64,000 nt of DNA from SZUA-36 sp963749115 (GTDB lineage: Bacteria; Pseudomonadota; Gammaproteobacteria; Xanthomonadales; SZUA-36). The DNA lies in assembly GCA_963749115.1 (NCBI GenBank), contig CAVVLP010000002.1, positions 62,001 through 126,000 on the forward strand, given 5' to 3'. The translations under genes were made by a program, and so were the position numbers. Position 1 is the stretch's first letter. Each line of letters starts with the position of its first letter. The notes below the pieces were generated by a model, which made no database searches, was not told where the DNA came from, and was given only the letters and a program-made list of their open reading frames with translations. Shown here piece by piece: positions 9,846 through 19,716 of the stretch.

Positions 9846-11168
9846 TTGTTTGAACGGGCAGAGCGGGGTACCCGCGCGATTTTATTACATCCGCTTTTTG
9901 CGGATACGGGTCCGGAACAACTTGATGAGTTTCAGGAACTGTGCCGGTCGGCCGGCGTAAAAATTACCGCCGCATTAAAAGCACCGCGCGCCCGGCCGGA
10001 CGCGCGGTTTTTTGTTGGCAGCGGAAAAATCGATGAAGTGGCCGAACAGGTCGCAGCGACCGATGCCGATCTGATAGTGGTCAGTCAACCGCTGTCTGCC
10101 ATCCAGGAACGTAATATTGAAAAACGCTGTAAGTGCCGTGTCCTCGACCGCACCACGCTGATACTGGATATTTTTGCGCAACGTGCGCGTTCCCATGAAG
10201 GAAAGCTACAGGTTGAACTTGCACAACTGCGTCACATTTCAACCCGCCTGGTCAGAGGCTGGACCCATCTTGAACGTCAGAAAGGCGGGATCGGTCTGAG
10301 AGGGCCTGGTGAGACCCAGCTTGAAACCGACCGTCGTCTTATCGGGCAGCGTATCAAGTACCTTAAGAGGAGACTCGACCGGGTTCGTCAACAGCGTTCA
10401 CAAAGCCGTCGCAAGCGGGAGCGCGCGCACGTGTTTACCGTTGCCCTTGTCGGCTATACCAATGCGGGTAAGTCGACACTTTTCAATGCACTGACCGACT
10501 CAAAGGTAGGCACACAGGACATGCAGTTTGCGACCCTGGATCCGACGGTCAGCCAGCTACCCGATATCCCAACCGGAAACGTGTTGCTGGTTGATACCGT
10601 GGGGTTTGTCAGCGATCTGCCGCACGAACTGGTGGCCGCCTTTCATGCCACGCTGCAGGAAACACGCGAGGCTGACCTGTTATTACACGTCATCGATGCA
10701 TCGGATCCTTTTCACCAGCAGCGTGAACACGATGTTGAAGATGTTCTCAAAAACGTTGACGCCAGCCACATCCCTACGTTGCGTCTATTCAACAAAATTG
10801 ACCTGGTTGAACGCCAGGCATCGACGCACCTGAATGCTGACGGCGAGGTGGACAGGATCGATGTGTCCGCCTTGACCGGGACGGGTCTGGATGAATTGAA
10901 GGAAACCATTGCGCTGAGGCTTAAGGGCAAAAGAATCCAGACCTGGATCAGTCTCGGAGGCCGGTATGCGAAATTGCGTTCACAATTGTTTGATCTCGGT
11001 GCTGTGGAAGAAGAGAAAGTGACGGATGAAGGTCAGTGGTTAATGCATATCAACCTGTCACAACAGGACGCGGAGCGGCTTGGTCGGATGCCGGGTGCTG
11101 AAGGTCTGTTGGTGCGCGATAGCATATTGTCACTTTCAGCACTTGTAGCGCAGCAGGGCGAGCCCTAA
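9846..11168 (+). CDS. hflX: Ribosome-splitting GTPase HflX
   Basis: HflX is a GTPase that binds 50S subunits and rescues stalled or heat-damaged ribosomes. The N-terminal domain includes FVGSGKIDEVAE and the conserved GPGETQLETDRR linker. The G domain shows GYTNAGKSTLFNAL (G1), DTVGFVSDLPHELVAAF (G3) and FNKIDLV (G4). The start is TTG at 9846 (MFERAERGTRA), 16 bp after hfq, so the two genes are probably on one transcript. The length of 440 residues is normal. Confidence 0.95.
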   Translation: MFERAERGTRAILLHPLFADTGPEQLDEFQELCRSAGVKITAALKAPRARPDARFFVGSGKIDEVAEQVAATDADLIVVSQPLSAIQERNIEKRCKCRVLDRTTLILDIFAQRARSHEGKLQVELAQLRHISTRLVRGWTHLERQKGGIGLRGPGETQLETDRRLIGQRIKYLKRRLDRVRQQRSQSRRKRERAHVFTVALVGYTNAGKSTLFNALTDSKVGTQDMQFATLDPTVSQLPDIPTGNVLLVDTVGFVSDLPHELVAAFHATLQETREADLLLHVIDASDPFHQQREHDVEDVLKNVDASHIPTLRLFNKIDLVERQASTHLNADGEVDRIDVSALTGTGLDELKETIALRLKGKRIQTWISLGGRYAKLRSQLFDLGAVEEEKVTDEGQWLMHINLSQQDAERLGRMPGAEGLLVRDSILSLSALVAQQGEP

Positions 11169-11272
11169 AATACCTGTATTGAAAACTTGTCATCGGATTT
11201 GTAACCCGCCTGATTAATACCTGTTTATAGTTGATTTGAGACGCGGCATCGCGTCGGTTACTGGAGAATTTA

Positions 11273-12421
11273 ATGCCCTGGAAAGAACCTGGAAAGGGAG
11301 ACAAAGATCCCTGGAAGTCAGGTGGCCAACAGCCGCCTGATCTGGAAGAAATATTTGGTAATGTGAGCAAGCGTCTGCAATCCCTGTTTGGGGGCGGCGG
11401 CAAGGGTTCCGGTTCCGAAGGCAGTGAAGGTAGTGGAAAGAGCGGGCTCGGTGGCGCCTTTTCCCTCGTGCTGTTATTGATTGTCTTCTGGGTTGGCTGG
11501 GATTCGTTTCATGTGATCGATGAAGCCGAGAACGGCGTGGTTCTTCGTTTCGGCAAGTATTCGCGTACCTTGCAACCGGGTTTCAACCTGACATTGCCAC
11601 GACCGTTTGAAACACTCTACAAGGTCAACATCAACAATGTAAGGGTCACTGAAGACCGGGGTCACATGTTGACCGAAGATGAGAACCTGGTGGAATTTGT
11701 CTACAAGGTTCAATACCGGATCAACAATGCACAGCATTTTCTTTTCAATGTCCGGGACCCTGAAATGACTCTTCGCCAGGCCGCAGAAAGTGCGCTCAGG
11801 GAGTCGGTCGGTACCAACTCGCTGGACGCCATCCTTGAAGGTAACGCCAGGACCAAGGTACGTATTGAAACTCAACGTGTACTGCAGGAAACCCTCGATT
11901 TTTATCAGGCTGGTTTACAGGTCACGGAGTTCAACCTGGTTGATGTGAATGTACCCATGCAGGTCAGGGAAGCCTATTCCGATGTTATCCGTGCGCGTGA
12001 GGATCGCGAACGGTTCACCGAGGAAGCCCGGGTACATGCCAACAGTGTTATCCCGGAAGCCCGTGGTACCGCGGCACGTATTGAACAGGAAGCCGCAGGT
12101 TATATGGCATCCACGATTGCACTTGCCGAAGGTGAGGCCAGCCGTTTTTCACAGGTTCTCACCCAATACCAGCTGGCACCGGAGATTACCCGGAAACGTC
12201 TCTATCTGGAGACCATGGAGCAGGTATTTTCCAGGAACAGGAAGGTCTTCCTCGATGTGGATTCAAGTGGAAATATTCTGTATCTGCCCATCGATCAACC
12301 GGGTAATGGCGTTAACCCTGCAACCATCATGCCGCCAATCAAGGGCACCAGTGCCATCGGTGTTGATAGCCCCGAAGACAGTGCCAAATCGCGTAGCAAA
12401 GCCAGGGAGGCAAGACGATGA
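11273..12421 (+). CDS. hflK: FtsH protease modulator HflK
   Basis: HflK is an inner-membrane SPFH (stomatin/prohibitin) protein that forms the HflKC cage around FtsH. The N-terminus is proline- and glycine-rich (GGGGKGSGSEGSEGSG), followed by one membrane segment at about residues 63-80 (FSLVLLLIVFWVGWDSF) and a long periplasmic SPFH domain (ENGVVLRFGKYSRTLQPG). A C-terminal Ala/Glu-rich helix follows. CTGGAGAA precedes the ATG. The stop codon overlaps the hflC start (ATGA), as expected for subunits made together. Confidence 0.95.
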   Translation: MPWKEPGKGDKDPWKSGGQQPPDLEEIFGNVSKRLQSLFGGGGKGSGSEGSEGSGKSGLGGAFSLVLLLIVFWVGWDSFHVIDEAENGVVLRFGKYSRTLQPGFNLTLPRPFETLYKVNINNVRVTEDRGHMLTEDENLVEFVYKVQYRINNAQHFLFNVRDPEMTLRQAAESALRESVGTNSLDAILEGNARTKVRIETQRVLQETLDFYQAGLQVTEFNLVDVNVPMQVREAYSDVIRAREDRERFTEEARVHANSVIPEARGTAARIEQEAAGYMASTIALAEGEASRFSQVLTQYQLAPEITRKRLYLETMEQVFSRNRKVFLDVDSSGNILYLPIDQPGNGVNPATIMPPIKGTSAIGVDSPEDSAKSRSKAREARR

Positions 12422-13281
12422 ACAGACCAATATTGCTTATCTTACTGGTGGTTCTGGGTGGACTGGGTCTGGCCGGTATATTCACGGTTAATGAAACCGA
12501 ATACGCAATTCGCTTTCAATTGGGCCGTATTGTCAAAGTGGATTATCAGCCTGGTTTGAATTTCAAATGGCCGTTCGTGAATAACATCCGCAAGTTTGAC
12601 AAACGCATCCTGACGCTGGATACCGATCCCGAACTGATGCTGACCTCGGAACAGAAATACGTCAATGTAGATTCTTTCGTTAAGTGGCGGATCGTCGATG
12701 TTGCACGTTTCTATACCTCTACCCAGGGTAATGAAGCCATCGCACTGAACCGCTTGCACGGCATCGTCAGTGACCGCATCCGCAATCAGATCGCCAGCCG
12801 TACGCTGGTAGAAGTTGTGTCGGAGCAGCGTGTTACCACCATGAAGGCAATAGCCGAAGCCGCCAACCGGGCAGCCGAAGAGTTTGGAATTGAGGTTGTC
12901 GATGTCCGCATCAAGAGTATTGAATTGCCTGATGATGTCCGCGAATCCGTATTCCGCCGGATGGCTGCTGACAGGCAGAAAGCGGCTAACCTTTACCGTT
13001 TCGAGGGCAGGGAGGCAGCAGAAAGAATTCGCTCCGATGCCGACAGGCAGGTGCAGGTGCTTCTCGCTGAAGCCGAGCGCGAAGGACAGAAAGTACGTGG
13101 TGAAGGTGATGCGATCGCAACCCGCACCTATGCACAGGCCTTTGGACAGGATGAGGAGTTCTACCGGTTCTACCGAAGCCTGGAAGCTTATCGCACGGCA
13201 TTTGGCGGAAGCAGGGATACGATTGTAATCGACCCGGGTTCCGAGTTTTTCGACTATTTCGGGCAGGACGGTCGCGAATAG
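12418..13281 (+). CDS. hflC: FtsH protease modulator HflC
   Basis: The partner of HflK. Residues 4-22 form a single signal-anchor helix (PILLILLVVLGGLGLAGIF), followed by the SPFH domain (ETEYAIRFQLGRIVK, PGLNFKWPF) and a helical tail rich in Arg, Ala and Glu. The length of 287 residues is normal. The ATG overlaps the hflK stop, and the small membrane protein DUF2065 follows, as in E. coli (yjeT). Confidence 0.95.
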   Translation: MNRPILLILLVVLGGLGLAGIFTVNETEYAIRFQLGRIVKVDYQPGLNFKWPFVNNIRKFDKRILTLDTDPELMLTSEQKYVNVDSFVKWRIVDVARFYTSTQGNEAIALNRLHGIVSDRIRNQIASRTLVEVVSEQRVTTMKAIAEAANRAAEEFGIEVVDVRIKSIELPDDVRESVFRRMAADRQKAANLYRFEGREAAERIRSDADRQVQVLLAEAEREGQKVRGEGDAIATRTYAQAFGQDEEFYRFYRSLEAYRTAFGGSRDTIVIDPGSEFFDYFGQDGRE

Positions 13282-13323
13282 AAGCGAACCTGGTGGAGCT
13301 CAAATTCAAGCCGCGAAGTTACA

Positions 13324-13509
13324 ATGGGTAGCGACCTTCTTACCGCACTGGCACTGGTGCTGATCATAGAAGGCCTGCTACCGGGTATTGCACCCTCGAC
13401 CTGGTTAAAAGTGATGCGTGATGCGGCCAGGCTGGGTCCGCAGGGTATCCGGATTGCCGGCGTAATCAGTATGTTATCGGGCGCGCTTTTATTATTTATT
13501 CTTACATGA
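13324..13509 (+). CDS. DUF2065 family inner-membrane protein (YjeT-like)
   Basis: A 61-residue protein with two hydrophobic helices (LLTALALVLIIEGLLPGI and IRIAGVISMLSGALLLFIL) and the family core EGLLPGIAPSTWLKVMRDA between them. It is conserved between hflC and purA in gammaproteobacteria. Its molecular function is unknown; position suggests a link to HflKC or the membrane. Confidence 0.85.
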   Translation: MGSDLLTALALVLIIEGLLPGIAPSTWLKVMRDAARLGPQGIRIAGVISMLSGALLLFILT

Positions 13510-13536
13510 TTCCATTAAACGAAGATTACCGTTGAA

Positions 13537-14829
13537 ATGACAAAAAGCATAGTTGTGTTGGGCACCCAGTGGGGTGATGAGGGAAAAGGCAAGATAGTTG
13601 ATCTGCTGGCCAGGGACGTGGATGCCGTCGTGCGATTCCAGGGAGGGCATAACGCGGGTCATACGCTGGTGATTGACGGTCACAAGACGGTGTTACACCT
13701 GATTCCCTCGGGGATTTTGAACGAAGGTGCGCAATGCCTGATTGGCAATGGCGTGGTGGTTTCACTCGAGGCTCTCAAAGCTGAAACCGAGGCACTGGAA
13801 GCATGGGGTGTTGATGTCCGTTCCCGCCTGGGGATATCACCGGCCTGTCCGGTCATCATGCCCTACCATGAATTACTTGATAAGGCGCGTGAGAAGGCAA
13901 GGGGTGTTAACGCCATTGGCACCACGGGCCGGGGTATTGGCCCTGCCTATGAAGACAAGGTTTCACGCCGGGGTATCCGGGTTTCTGATTTGTACAATCC
14001 CGTTCTTTTAGCCGAAAAGCTTGAAGAAGCCATGGATTACCATAATTTTGTCCTGGAAAAATATTTCGATATGCAGCCTATGGCCTATGACCGGGTGCTG
14101 GATGATGCATTACAACTCGGAGCCTGTTTTTCAGAGCTGGTCATGGATGTAAGCGGGGAATTACACCGCTTGAGGACAGAGGGTAAGCGCATCCTGTACG
14201 AAGGTGCACAGGGCAGTTTGCTGGATATAGACCACGGCACTTACCCCTTCGTCACTTCGTCGAATACGACCATCGGCGCAGTATGCACGGGTGCCGGTGT
14301 TGGCCCCAGTGCAATCGACTACGTACTGGGTATCACCAAGGCCTATACAACACGTGTCGGTTCAGGGCCGTTTCCGACGGAGTTGTTCGATGATGTCGGC
14401 GCCGGTATTGCCGAGCGCGGTGCTGAGTTCGGTGCTACCACGGGTCGGCCGCGCCGTTGTGGATGGCTGGATGCCGTGGCATTGCGCAGAGCCTCACACA
14501 CCAATGGTGTCAGCGGTTTTTGTGTCACCAAGCTGGATGTTCTTGACGGCGTCGAAACCATCAAGGTGGGTATCGCCTATCGTCTCGATGGTGAGTTGCT
14601 TGACGTGCCGCCACAAAACGCCGAAGCCTGGGATGACCTGGAAGTTGAATATGAGTCCTTCCCGGGTTGGAGCGAAAGTACCAGGGGGGTCACCAATTTT
14701 GAAGAACTGCCCGCGAATGCCAAAACCTATTTAGCTGCGATAGAGGCACTTTGCGGGGCACCGGTACACATGATTTCAACCGGACCGGAACGGAAAGAGA
14801 ACATTATCATCCAGCATCCGATGGGATAG
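13537..14829 (+). CDS. purA: Adenylosuccinate synthetase PurA
   Basis: PurA makes adenylosuccinate from IMP, aspartate and GTP, the committed step to AMP. The GTP-binding start GTQWGDEGKGKIVDLL lies at residues 8-23. GGHNAGHT, the IMP loop region (GTTGRGIGPAYEDK) and DHGTYPFVTSSNT follow, with GRPRRCGWLDAVALR and TKLDVLDG near the C-terminal third. The length of 430 residues is typical. It is the last gene before a strong terminator. Confidence 0.98.
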   Translation: MTKSIVVLGTQWGDEGKGKIVDLLARDVDAVVRFQGGHNAGHTLVIDGHKTVLHLIPSGILNEGAQCLIGNGVVVSLEALKAETEALEAWGVDVRSRLGISPACPVIMPYHELLDKAREKARGVNAIGTTGRGIGPAYEDKVSRRGIRVSDLYNPVLLAEKLEEAMDYHNFVLEKYFDMQPMAYDRVLDDALQLGACFSELVMDVSGELHRLRTEGKRILYEGAQGSLLDIDHGTYPFVTSSNTTIGAVCTGAGVGPSAIDYVLGITKAYTTRVGSGPFPTELFDDVGAGIAERGAEFGATTGRPRRCGWLDAVALRRASHTNGVSGFCVTKLDVLDGVETIKVGIAYRLDGELLDVPPQNAEAWDDLEVEYESFPGWSESTRGVTNFEELPANAKTYLAAIEALCGAPVHMISTGPERKENIIIQHPMG

Positions 14830-14896
14830 TCATCACCGCTTAGAGGGAAAGCGTCAGGCAAAAACAACGTCAGGGTGACAGCTAAAGACCTGTGCC

Positions 14897-14926
14897 AAAA
14901 AAACCCGCCATCAGGCGGGTTTTGAT
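14897..14926. terminator. Bidirectional intrinsic terminator between purA and tRNA-Leu
   Basis: AAACCCGCC, a loop of ATCA and GGCGGGTTT form a GC-rich hairpin flanked by A-runs on the left and T-runs on the right. It can end purA transcription on the plus strand and tRNA-Leu on the minus strand. Confidence 0.9.
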
Positions 14927-14934
14927 TGTTCAGG

Positions 14935-15021
<87 letters not shown>

Positions 15022-15193
15022 AATGGGCTGTGGAAAGGGGATCCACAGCCCGGCGGCTCAGAAGTAAAGGGGGAACTCCCAAACCGCAGCGGACTCTACC
15101 GATTTCGCCCCGAACTGTCAATAGAATTTCACCCCTTGGCCATGTCCCATTCGTTTACAATGAGACCTGTAACAAACCAATGAGAGCGATAAG

Positions 15194-17359
15194 TTGACAA
15201 AATTCAATACGGGTGGAAAAAACCGGCCTGAAAGCAGGGAAATCAATGCCACGGCCCCCGAACGCAATGAAATAATTGCATTGCTGGAAAAGCACGGGCA
15301 GCCAATGCAGCGCAAGGAGGTCGTTAGCGCACTCAAGGTGGTATCGGATGATAGCCGTGAAATCCTGAGGCGTCGCCTGCGTGCCATGGTCCGCGACGGC
15401 CAGTTGGTGCAAAACCGTCGCAAGGCCTATGGTCTGCCGGCCCGGATGGACCTGGTAAAAGGTCGCATCAGTGCCCATCGTGATGGTTTCGGATTTCTGA
15501 TCCCCGATGATGGTGGTTCCGATCTGTATATTTCCTCACGTGAAATGCGCAAGGTGCTGAATGGTGACAGGGTATTGGCCGCTGTCACGGGTACCGATCG
15601 ACAGGGTCGCCGTGAAGGCATGATCGCGGATGTGCTCGAACGTGCCAATGACAGTATTGTCGGTCGCTATGTTGAAGAAAATGGAATCGCCCTGGTGGTG
15701 CCGGATGACCCGCGTATCAATCAGGATGTGATGATACCTTTAAACGACACGCTCGGTGCCCGTCCGGGGCAGGTTGTGGTGGCGAAGATCGTAATTGAGC
15801 CAACCAAGCGTCAGTCACCGGTTGGCAAAATCACCGAGATACTCGGTCAGTCCGGTGCACCGGGCATGGCGACGGAGATTGCCATCCGCAGTCATGGTTT
15901 ACCCTTTGAATGGCCTGATGGTGTTGAGGCCGCCGCGGAGGCCTTTGGTGAATCGGTACCGGAGGATATGAAAACCGGCCGCAAGGATTTACGCGACTTG
16001 CCGCTGGTGACCATTGACGGTGCCGATGCGCGTGATTTCGATGATGCCGTTTTTGCCAGGAAGCAGGCCAAGGGCTGGCGTTTAATCGTCGCCATAGCCG
16101 AGGTGTCAGCCTACGTAAAACCCGGTAGTGTTTTGGACAACGAGGCGGTTCAGCGTTCAACATCCGTCTATTTCCCCAGCCGGGTTATCCCCATGTTGCC
16201 GGAGGCACTATCGAATGGACTGTGTTCACTCAAACCCGCGGTAGACCGGTTGTGTCTCGCCTGTGAAATGACCGTTTCTGACAATGGCAGTGTTCAACGT
16301 TCCCGGTTTGTTGCCGCAGTCATGAATTCTTCTGCGCGCCTGACCTATCAACAGGTCGCCGATTATTATCAGAACGGCGAGCTGAAACATCATGACGACC
16401 TGGCCGATGTAAAAAGCAGTCTTGATGATTTGCTGTCTCTCTACAAGGTTCTGTACGCGGCGCGTCTCAAACGGGGGGCCATTGGCTTTGAGAGTACCGA
16501 GTACGGATTTCAGTTTGATCAGCGTGGAGCGGTTGTCGGCCTGATTCCACAGGAGCGAAATGATGCACACAAGCTGATTGAAGAGTGCATGATCCTCGCC
16601 AACGTGGAAGCTGCAAAGTATTTGCTCAGTCAAAAGTTACCGGCTCCCTTCAGGGTTCATGCCTCACCGCCGGAAGGAAAGCTGGAGGCTTTGAGCCAGT
16701 TTTTACGCGGACAGGGCATTAGCGTCCCGTGGCGGGACAATCCGCAGCCAAAAGATTTCGAAATGGTCGTCAACCAGGCCAAGGGTCGCATCGATGAGCA
16801 CCTGATCATGGCGGTTCTGTTACGATCGCAAAGCCTTGCGGCCTACCAGACCGGTAATGAAGGTCATTTCGGACTGGCACTGGAGGCCTACACGCACTTC
16901 ACCTCACCGATCAGACGTTACCCTGACCTGCTGGTGCATCGTGCCATTCACCATTTGCTGCAACGTGGCGGTGCATCGGACTACCCGTACACCGATGCCT
17001 TGATGTCCGAACTGTGCGCACGCTGTTCATTTAATTCACGTCGTGCGGAAGAAGCGGAGCGGGATGTGGTTGACCGGCTCAAATGTGCCTACCTGGAAAC
17101 CCGTATTGGTGAGGAATTCGAGGGTCTGGTCAGTGGTGTCACTTCTTTCGGGTTGTTCGTCGAGTTGGACTACGGTCGTATCAGCGGTCTGGTTCATGTG
17201 ACCGGACTGCCAAATGATTACTACCACTTCGACCCCGTCGCGCACCGGATGAAGGGCGAGCGCAGGGGGCGGGTCTTCCAGTTGGCCGACCGGGTTAAGG
17301 TGCGCGTTCTTGCGGTCAATTTGGATGAGCGAAAAATTGATTTTGAACTGGCTGAGTAA
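15194..17359 (+). CDS. rnr: Ribonuclease R
   Basis: A 3'-5' exoribonuclease that degrades structured RNA and acts in rRNA quality control. In order: winged helix (IIALLEKHGQPMQRKEVVSAL), cold-shock domains (GRISAHRDGFGFLIPDDG), the RNB catalytic core with the metal-binding aspartates of DARDFDDAVFA, THFTSPIRRYPDLLVHR, and a C-terminal S1 domain (FEGLVSGVTSFGLFVELD). At 721 residues it ends just after S1 and lacks the long basic tail of E. coli RNase R (about 813). The start is TTG at 15194. rlmB starts at the base after its stop. Confidence 0.95.
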   Translation: MTKFNTGGKNRPESREINATAPERNEIIALLEKHGQPMQRKEVVSALKVVSDDSREILRRRLRAMVRDGQLVQNRRKAYGLPARMDLVKGRISAHRDGFGFLIPDDGGSDLYISSREMRKVLNGDRVLAAVTGTDRQGRREGMIADVLERANDSIVGRYVEENGIALVVPDDPRINQDVMIPLNDTLGARPGQVVVAKIVIEPTKRQSPVGKITEILGQSGAPGMATEIAIRSHGLPFEWPDGVEAAAEAFGESVPEDMKTGRKDLRDLPLVTIDGADARDFDDAVFARKQAKGWRLIVAIAEVSAYVKPGSVLDNEAVQRSTSVYFPSRVIPMLPEALSNGLCSLKPAVDRLCLACEMTVSDNGSVQRSRFVAAVMNSSARLTYQQVADYYQNGELKHHDDLADVKSSLDDLLSLYKVLYAARLKRGAIGFESTEYGFQFDQRGAVVGLIPQERNDAHKLIEECMILANVEAAKYLLSQKLPAPFRVHASPPEGKLEALSQFLRGQGISVPWRDNPQPKDFEMVVNQAKGRIDEHLIMAVLLRSQSLAAYQTGNEGHFGLALEAYTHFTSPIRRYPDLLVHRAIHHLLQRGGASDYPYTDALMSELCARCSFNSRRAEEAERDVVDRLKCAYLETRIGEEFEGLVSGVTSFGLFVELDYGRISGLVHVTGLPNDYYHFDPVAHRMKGERRGRVFQLADRVKVRVLAVNLDERKIDFELAE

Positions 17360-18112
17360 GTGACGTCTTCTGAAGAACAGTTGCTCATCGGCATCCATGC
17401 TGTCACCTCTGCCTTGAAAACGGCTGCCGGGGATGTTGAATGGCTGCGTATGCTTGCCGATAGTCACAACAAGCGCTTGCTCGAGATTGAATCACGCGCA
17501 CACGGGTCGGGTATTAAAGTCATCAAGTCACCACTTTCTGAACTGGATAAGCTATCCGGCCAGCAACGGCACCAGGGTGTTATTGCAGGGTTTCGAGGCA
17601 GCAACGTAGCACCCGAAGGCGGTTTGGAAGCCATATTGGATGCAATTGAGGGGACACCGTTGATCCTGGTGCTCGATGGTATTCAGGATCCACATAATCT
17701 CGGTGCCTGTCTGCGTACCGCGGATGCTGCCGGTGTACACCTCGTGGTGATTTGTAAAGACCGCTCCGTGGGTATCACACCGGTTGTACGCAGGGCAGCC
17801 AGTGGGGCAGCCGAGACTCTGAAGGTCATCCAGGCCACCAACCTGGCAAGGGTGCTGCGCACACTGAAAAAACATGGTGTCTGGCTGGCTGGTACCAGTG
17901 ATGAAGCCACCGACAGCCTGTACGCAACCGACCTGACGGGGCCATTGGCGCTGGTCATGGGTAATGAGGGTAGCGGCCTGCGTCGCCTGACCACCGAAAT
18001 CTGTGATTACCTGGTCAGAATACCCATGGCCGGGCAGGTGGAGAGTCTCAATGTTTCGGTGGCCACCGGTGTATGTCTGTATGAAATAAACCGGCAACGA
18101 CAGACCAGCTAG
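17360..18112 (+). CDS. rlmB: 23S rRNA (guanosine-2'-O-)-methyltransferase RlmB
   Basis: A SPOUT methyltransferase that modifies G2251 of 23S rRNA. The N-terminal substrate-binding domain (LIGIHAVTSALKT, QRHQGVIAGF) is followed by the knotted SAM domain with LDGIQDPHNLGACLRTADAAG, ALVMGNEGSGLRRLT and RIPMAGQVESLNVSVATG. It starts with GTG at 17360, directly after the rnr stop, as part of the conserved rnr-rlmB pair. Confidence 0.96.
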   Translation: MTSSEEQLLIGIHAVTSALKTAAGDVEWLRMLADSHNKRLLEIESRAHGSGIKVIKSPLSELDKLSGQQRHQGVIAGFRGSNVAPEGGLEAILDAIEGTPLILVLDGIQDPHNLGACLRTADAAGVHLVVICKDRSVGITPVVRRAASGAAETLKVIQATNLARVLRTLKKHGVWLAGTSDEATDSLYATDLTGPLALVMGNEGSGLRRLTTEICDYLVRIPMAGQVESLNVSVATGVCLYEINRQRQTS

Positions 18113-18135
18113 CATAAATCGACTAGACTTGGATC

Positions 18136-18728
18136 ATGGTAATCAGCAGTCACTGTAGTTTTGAACTTCCCGCCTGGGTCGAATCCTTTTCTGATCGACT
18201 GGCAGCAGCCCCTGTCTTCAATAGACCAGCGTATGCAACTTGCTATTGCACTTTCAAAAGAATAGCGTTCTACAGAATACCGGTGGCCCTTTTGGTGCCG
18301 TGGTGGTCAATGATCAGACAGGTGAACTGGTATCGGTTGGGATAAACCTCGTGACAACGGCGGGTTTGTCCATAGCACATGCCGAAATGGTTGCATTGTC
18401 GCTGGCACAATTGTCCGTGGGGCAATGGAACCTGTCGCATTCGGGGCCCCTTCAATTGGTTACCAGTTGCGAACCCTGCGCCATGTGTTTCGGTGCACTA
18501 CCGTGGTCGGGGATCAAAAGCCTTGTCTGCGGCGCACGAAAAGAGGATGCGGAAGCAGCCGGTTTTGACGAAGGTGACAAGCCGGAGAACTGGGTCAAAT
18601 CACTTCAGCAAAGAGGTATCGAAGTACAACGCGGAGTTTTAGGGTCGGAAGCGGCCTCGGTACTGGCATACTATCGTGACAATGGCGGCCCGATTTACAA
18701 TGCAAGCCACGGCCACGACGGGGGTTAA
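18136..18728 (+). CDS. Zinc nucleoside/guanine deaminase family protein (two apparent frameshifts)
   Basis: A cytidine/deoxycytidylate deaminase-fold enzyme, most like guanine or nucleoside deaminases. The catalytic zinc site is complete: AHAEMVAL (His ligand and catalytic Glu) and SCEPCAMCFGALPW (two Cys). The N-terminus FELPAWVESFSDRLAAAPV is in frame one, SIDQRMQLAIALSKE in frame two and SVLQNTGGPFGAVVVND in frame three, with breaks near 18216 and 18260. Removing one base at each gives about 197 codons. It lies 2 bp upstream of a nitrilase-like gene, which suggests shared nitrogen salvage; this is inference. Confidence 0.8.
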
Positions 18729-18730
18729 AC

Positions 18731-19687
18731 ATGCCCGATTCAGAAAGTATACGGGTTTCCCTGGCACAAATTTCACCCCATTGGCTTAACCGGGCCGCAA
18801 CCCTGGATAAGGTCCTGGACTTTACCCGGCAGGCAGCGGAGCAGGGTAGTCAACTGGTTGCGTTCGGAGAAGGGCTGGTGCCCGGTTACCCGTTCTGGCC
18901 TGAGCTGACCAACGGCGCACAGTTTGATTCCGGCCTGCAAAAAGACCTGTTCGCTTTCTATTCATCGCAGGCCGTGGATATCGATGCGGGCGATCTTAAG
19001 GCGCTGTGTGAAATAGCCGAAGACGATTCGATTGCTGTCTATCTTGGTTGTATTGAACGGGCCGCTGACCGGGGTGGGCAGAGTCTGTATGCGAGCCTGG
19101 TTTATATCAACACTAGTGGGCAGATAGGCTCGGTTCACCGCAAACTTTGCCCGACCTATGAAGAACGGCTGGTGTGGTCTGCTGGCGATGGCCATGGCTT
19201 AAGGGTCCATGATTTACACGGCTTCCGGGTCGGTGGACTCAATTGCTGGGAGAACTGGATGCCGTTGCCCAGGGCCTCGCTGTACGCACAGGGTGAAAAT
19301 GTACACGTGGCGGTTTGGCCGGGAAACGTCAGGAACACCCAGGACATAACCCGTTTCATTGCCCGTGAATCCCGTTCCTATGTACTCTCAGTATCCAGCC
19401 TGATGCATGCCGACTGGATTACCGATGCTTTTCCACACGCGGCCAGCGTGAAACAGGCTGCGTCGGGCTGGATGGCGGATGGTGGTTCATGTATCGCGGC
19501 ACCGGACGGGCAATGGTTGCTTGAGCCACAGACCGGGGTCGAAGGTTTATTCAGTGCTGATCTGGACATGAATATGATTCGAAGAGAGCGGCAGAACTTT
19601 GACCCCGCCGGTCACTACTCAAGACCGGATGTCACCCGTCTCGTGGTTGATCGTACCCGGCAATCTACCGCCGAATTCAAGGATTAA
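18731..19687 (+). CDS. Nitrilase-family carbon-nitrogen hydrolase
   Basis: A 318-residue member of the nitrilase superfamily with the full Glu-Lys-Cys triad: Glu47 (AFGEGLVPGYPFW), Lys138 (HRKLCPTYEERLVW) and Cys172 (GLNCWENWMPL). The sequence around the Lys and Cys resembles true nitrilases (branch 1) more than amidases or NAD synthetase domains, so hydrolysis of a nitrile to an acid is plausible. It follows the deaminase gene at once. A palindromic repeat element begins 30 bp after its stop. The substrate is unknown. Confidence 0.85.
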   Translation: MPDSESIRVSLAQISPHWLNRAATLDKVLDFTRQAAEQGSQLVAFGEGLVPGYPFWPELTNGAQFDSGLQKDLFAFYSSQAVDIDAGDLKALCEIAEDDSIAVYLGCIERAADRGGQSLYASLVYINTSGQIGSVHRKLCPTYEERLVWSAGDGHGLRVHDLHGFRVGGLNCWENWMPLPRASLYAQGENVHVAVWPGNVRNTQDITRFIARESRSYVLSVSSLMHADWITDAFPHAASVKQAASGWMADGGSCIAAPDGQWLLEPQTGVEGLFSADLDMNMIRRERQNFDPAGHYSRPDVTRLVVDRTRQSTAEFKD

Positions 19688-19716
19688 TATAGGGCGTGTA
19701 AATGATACGCACCCAC

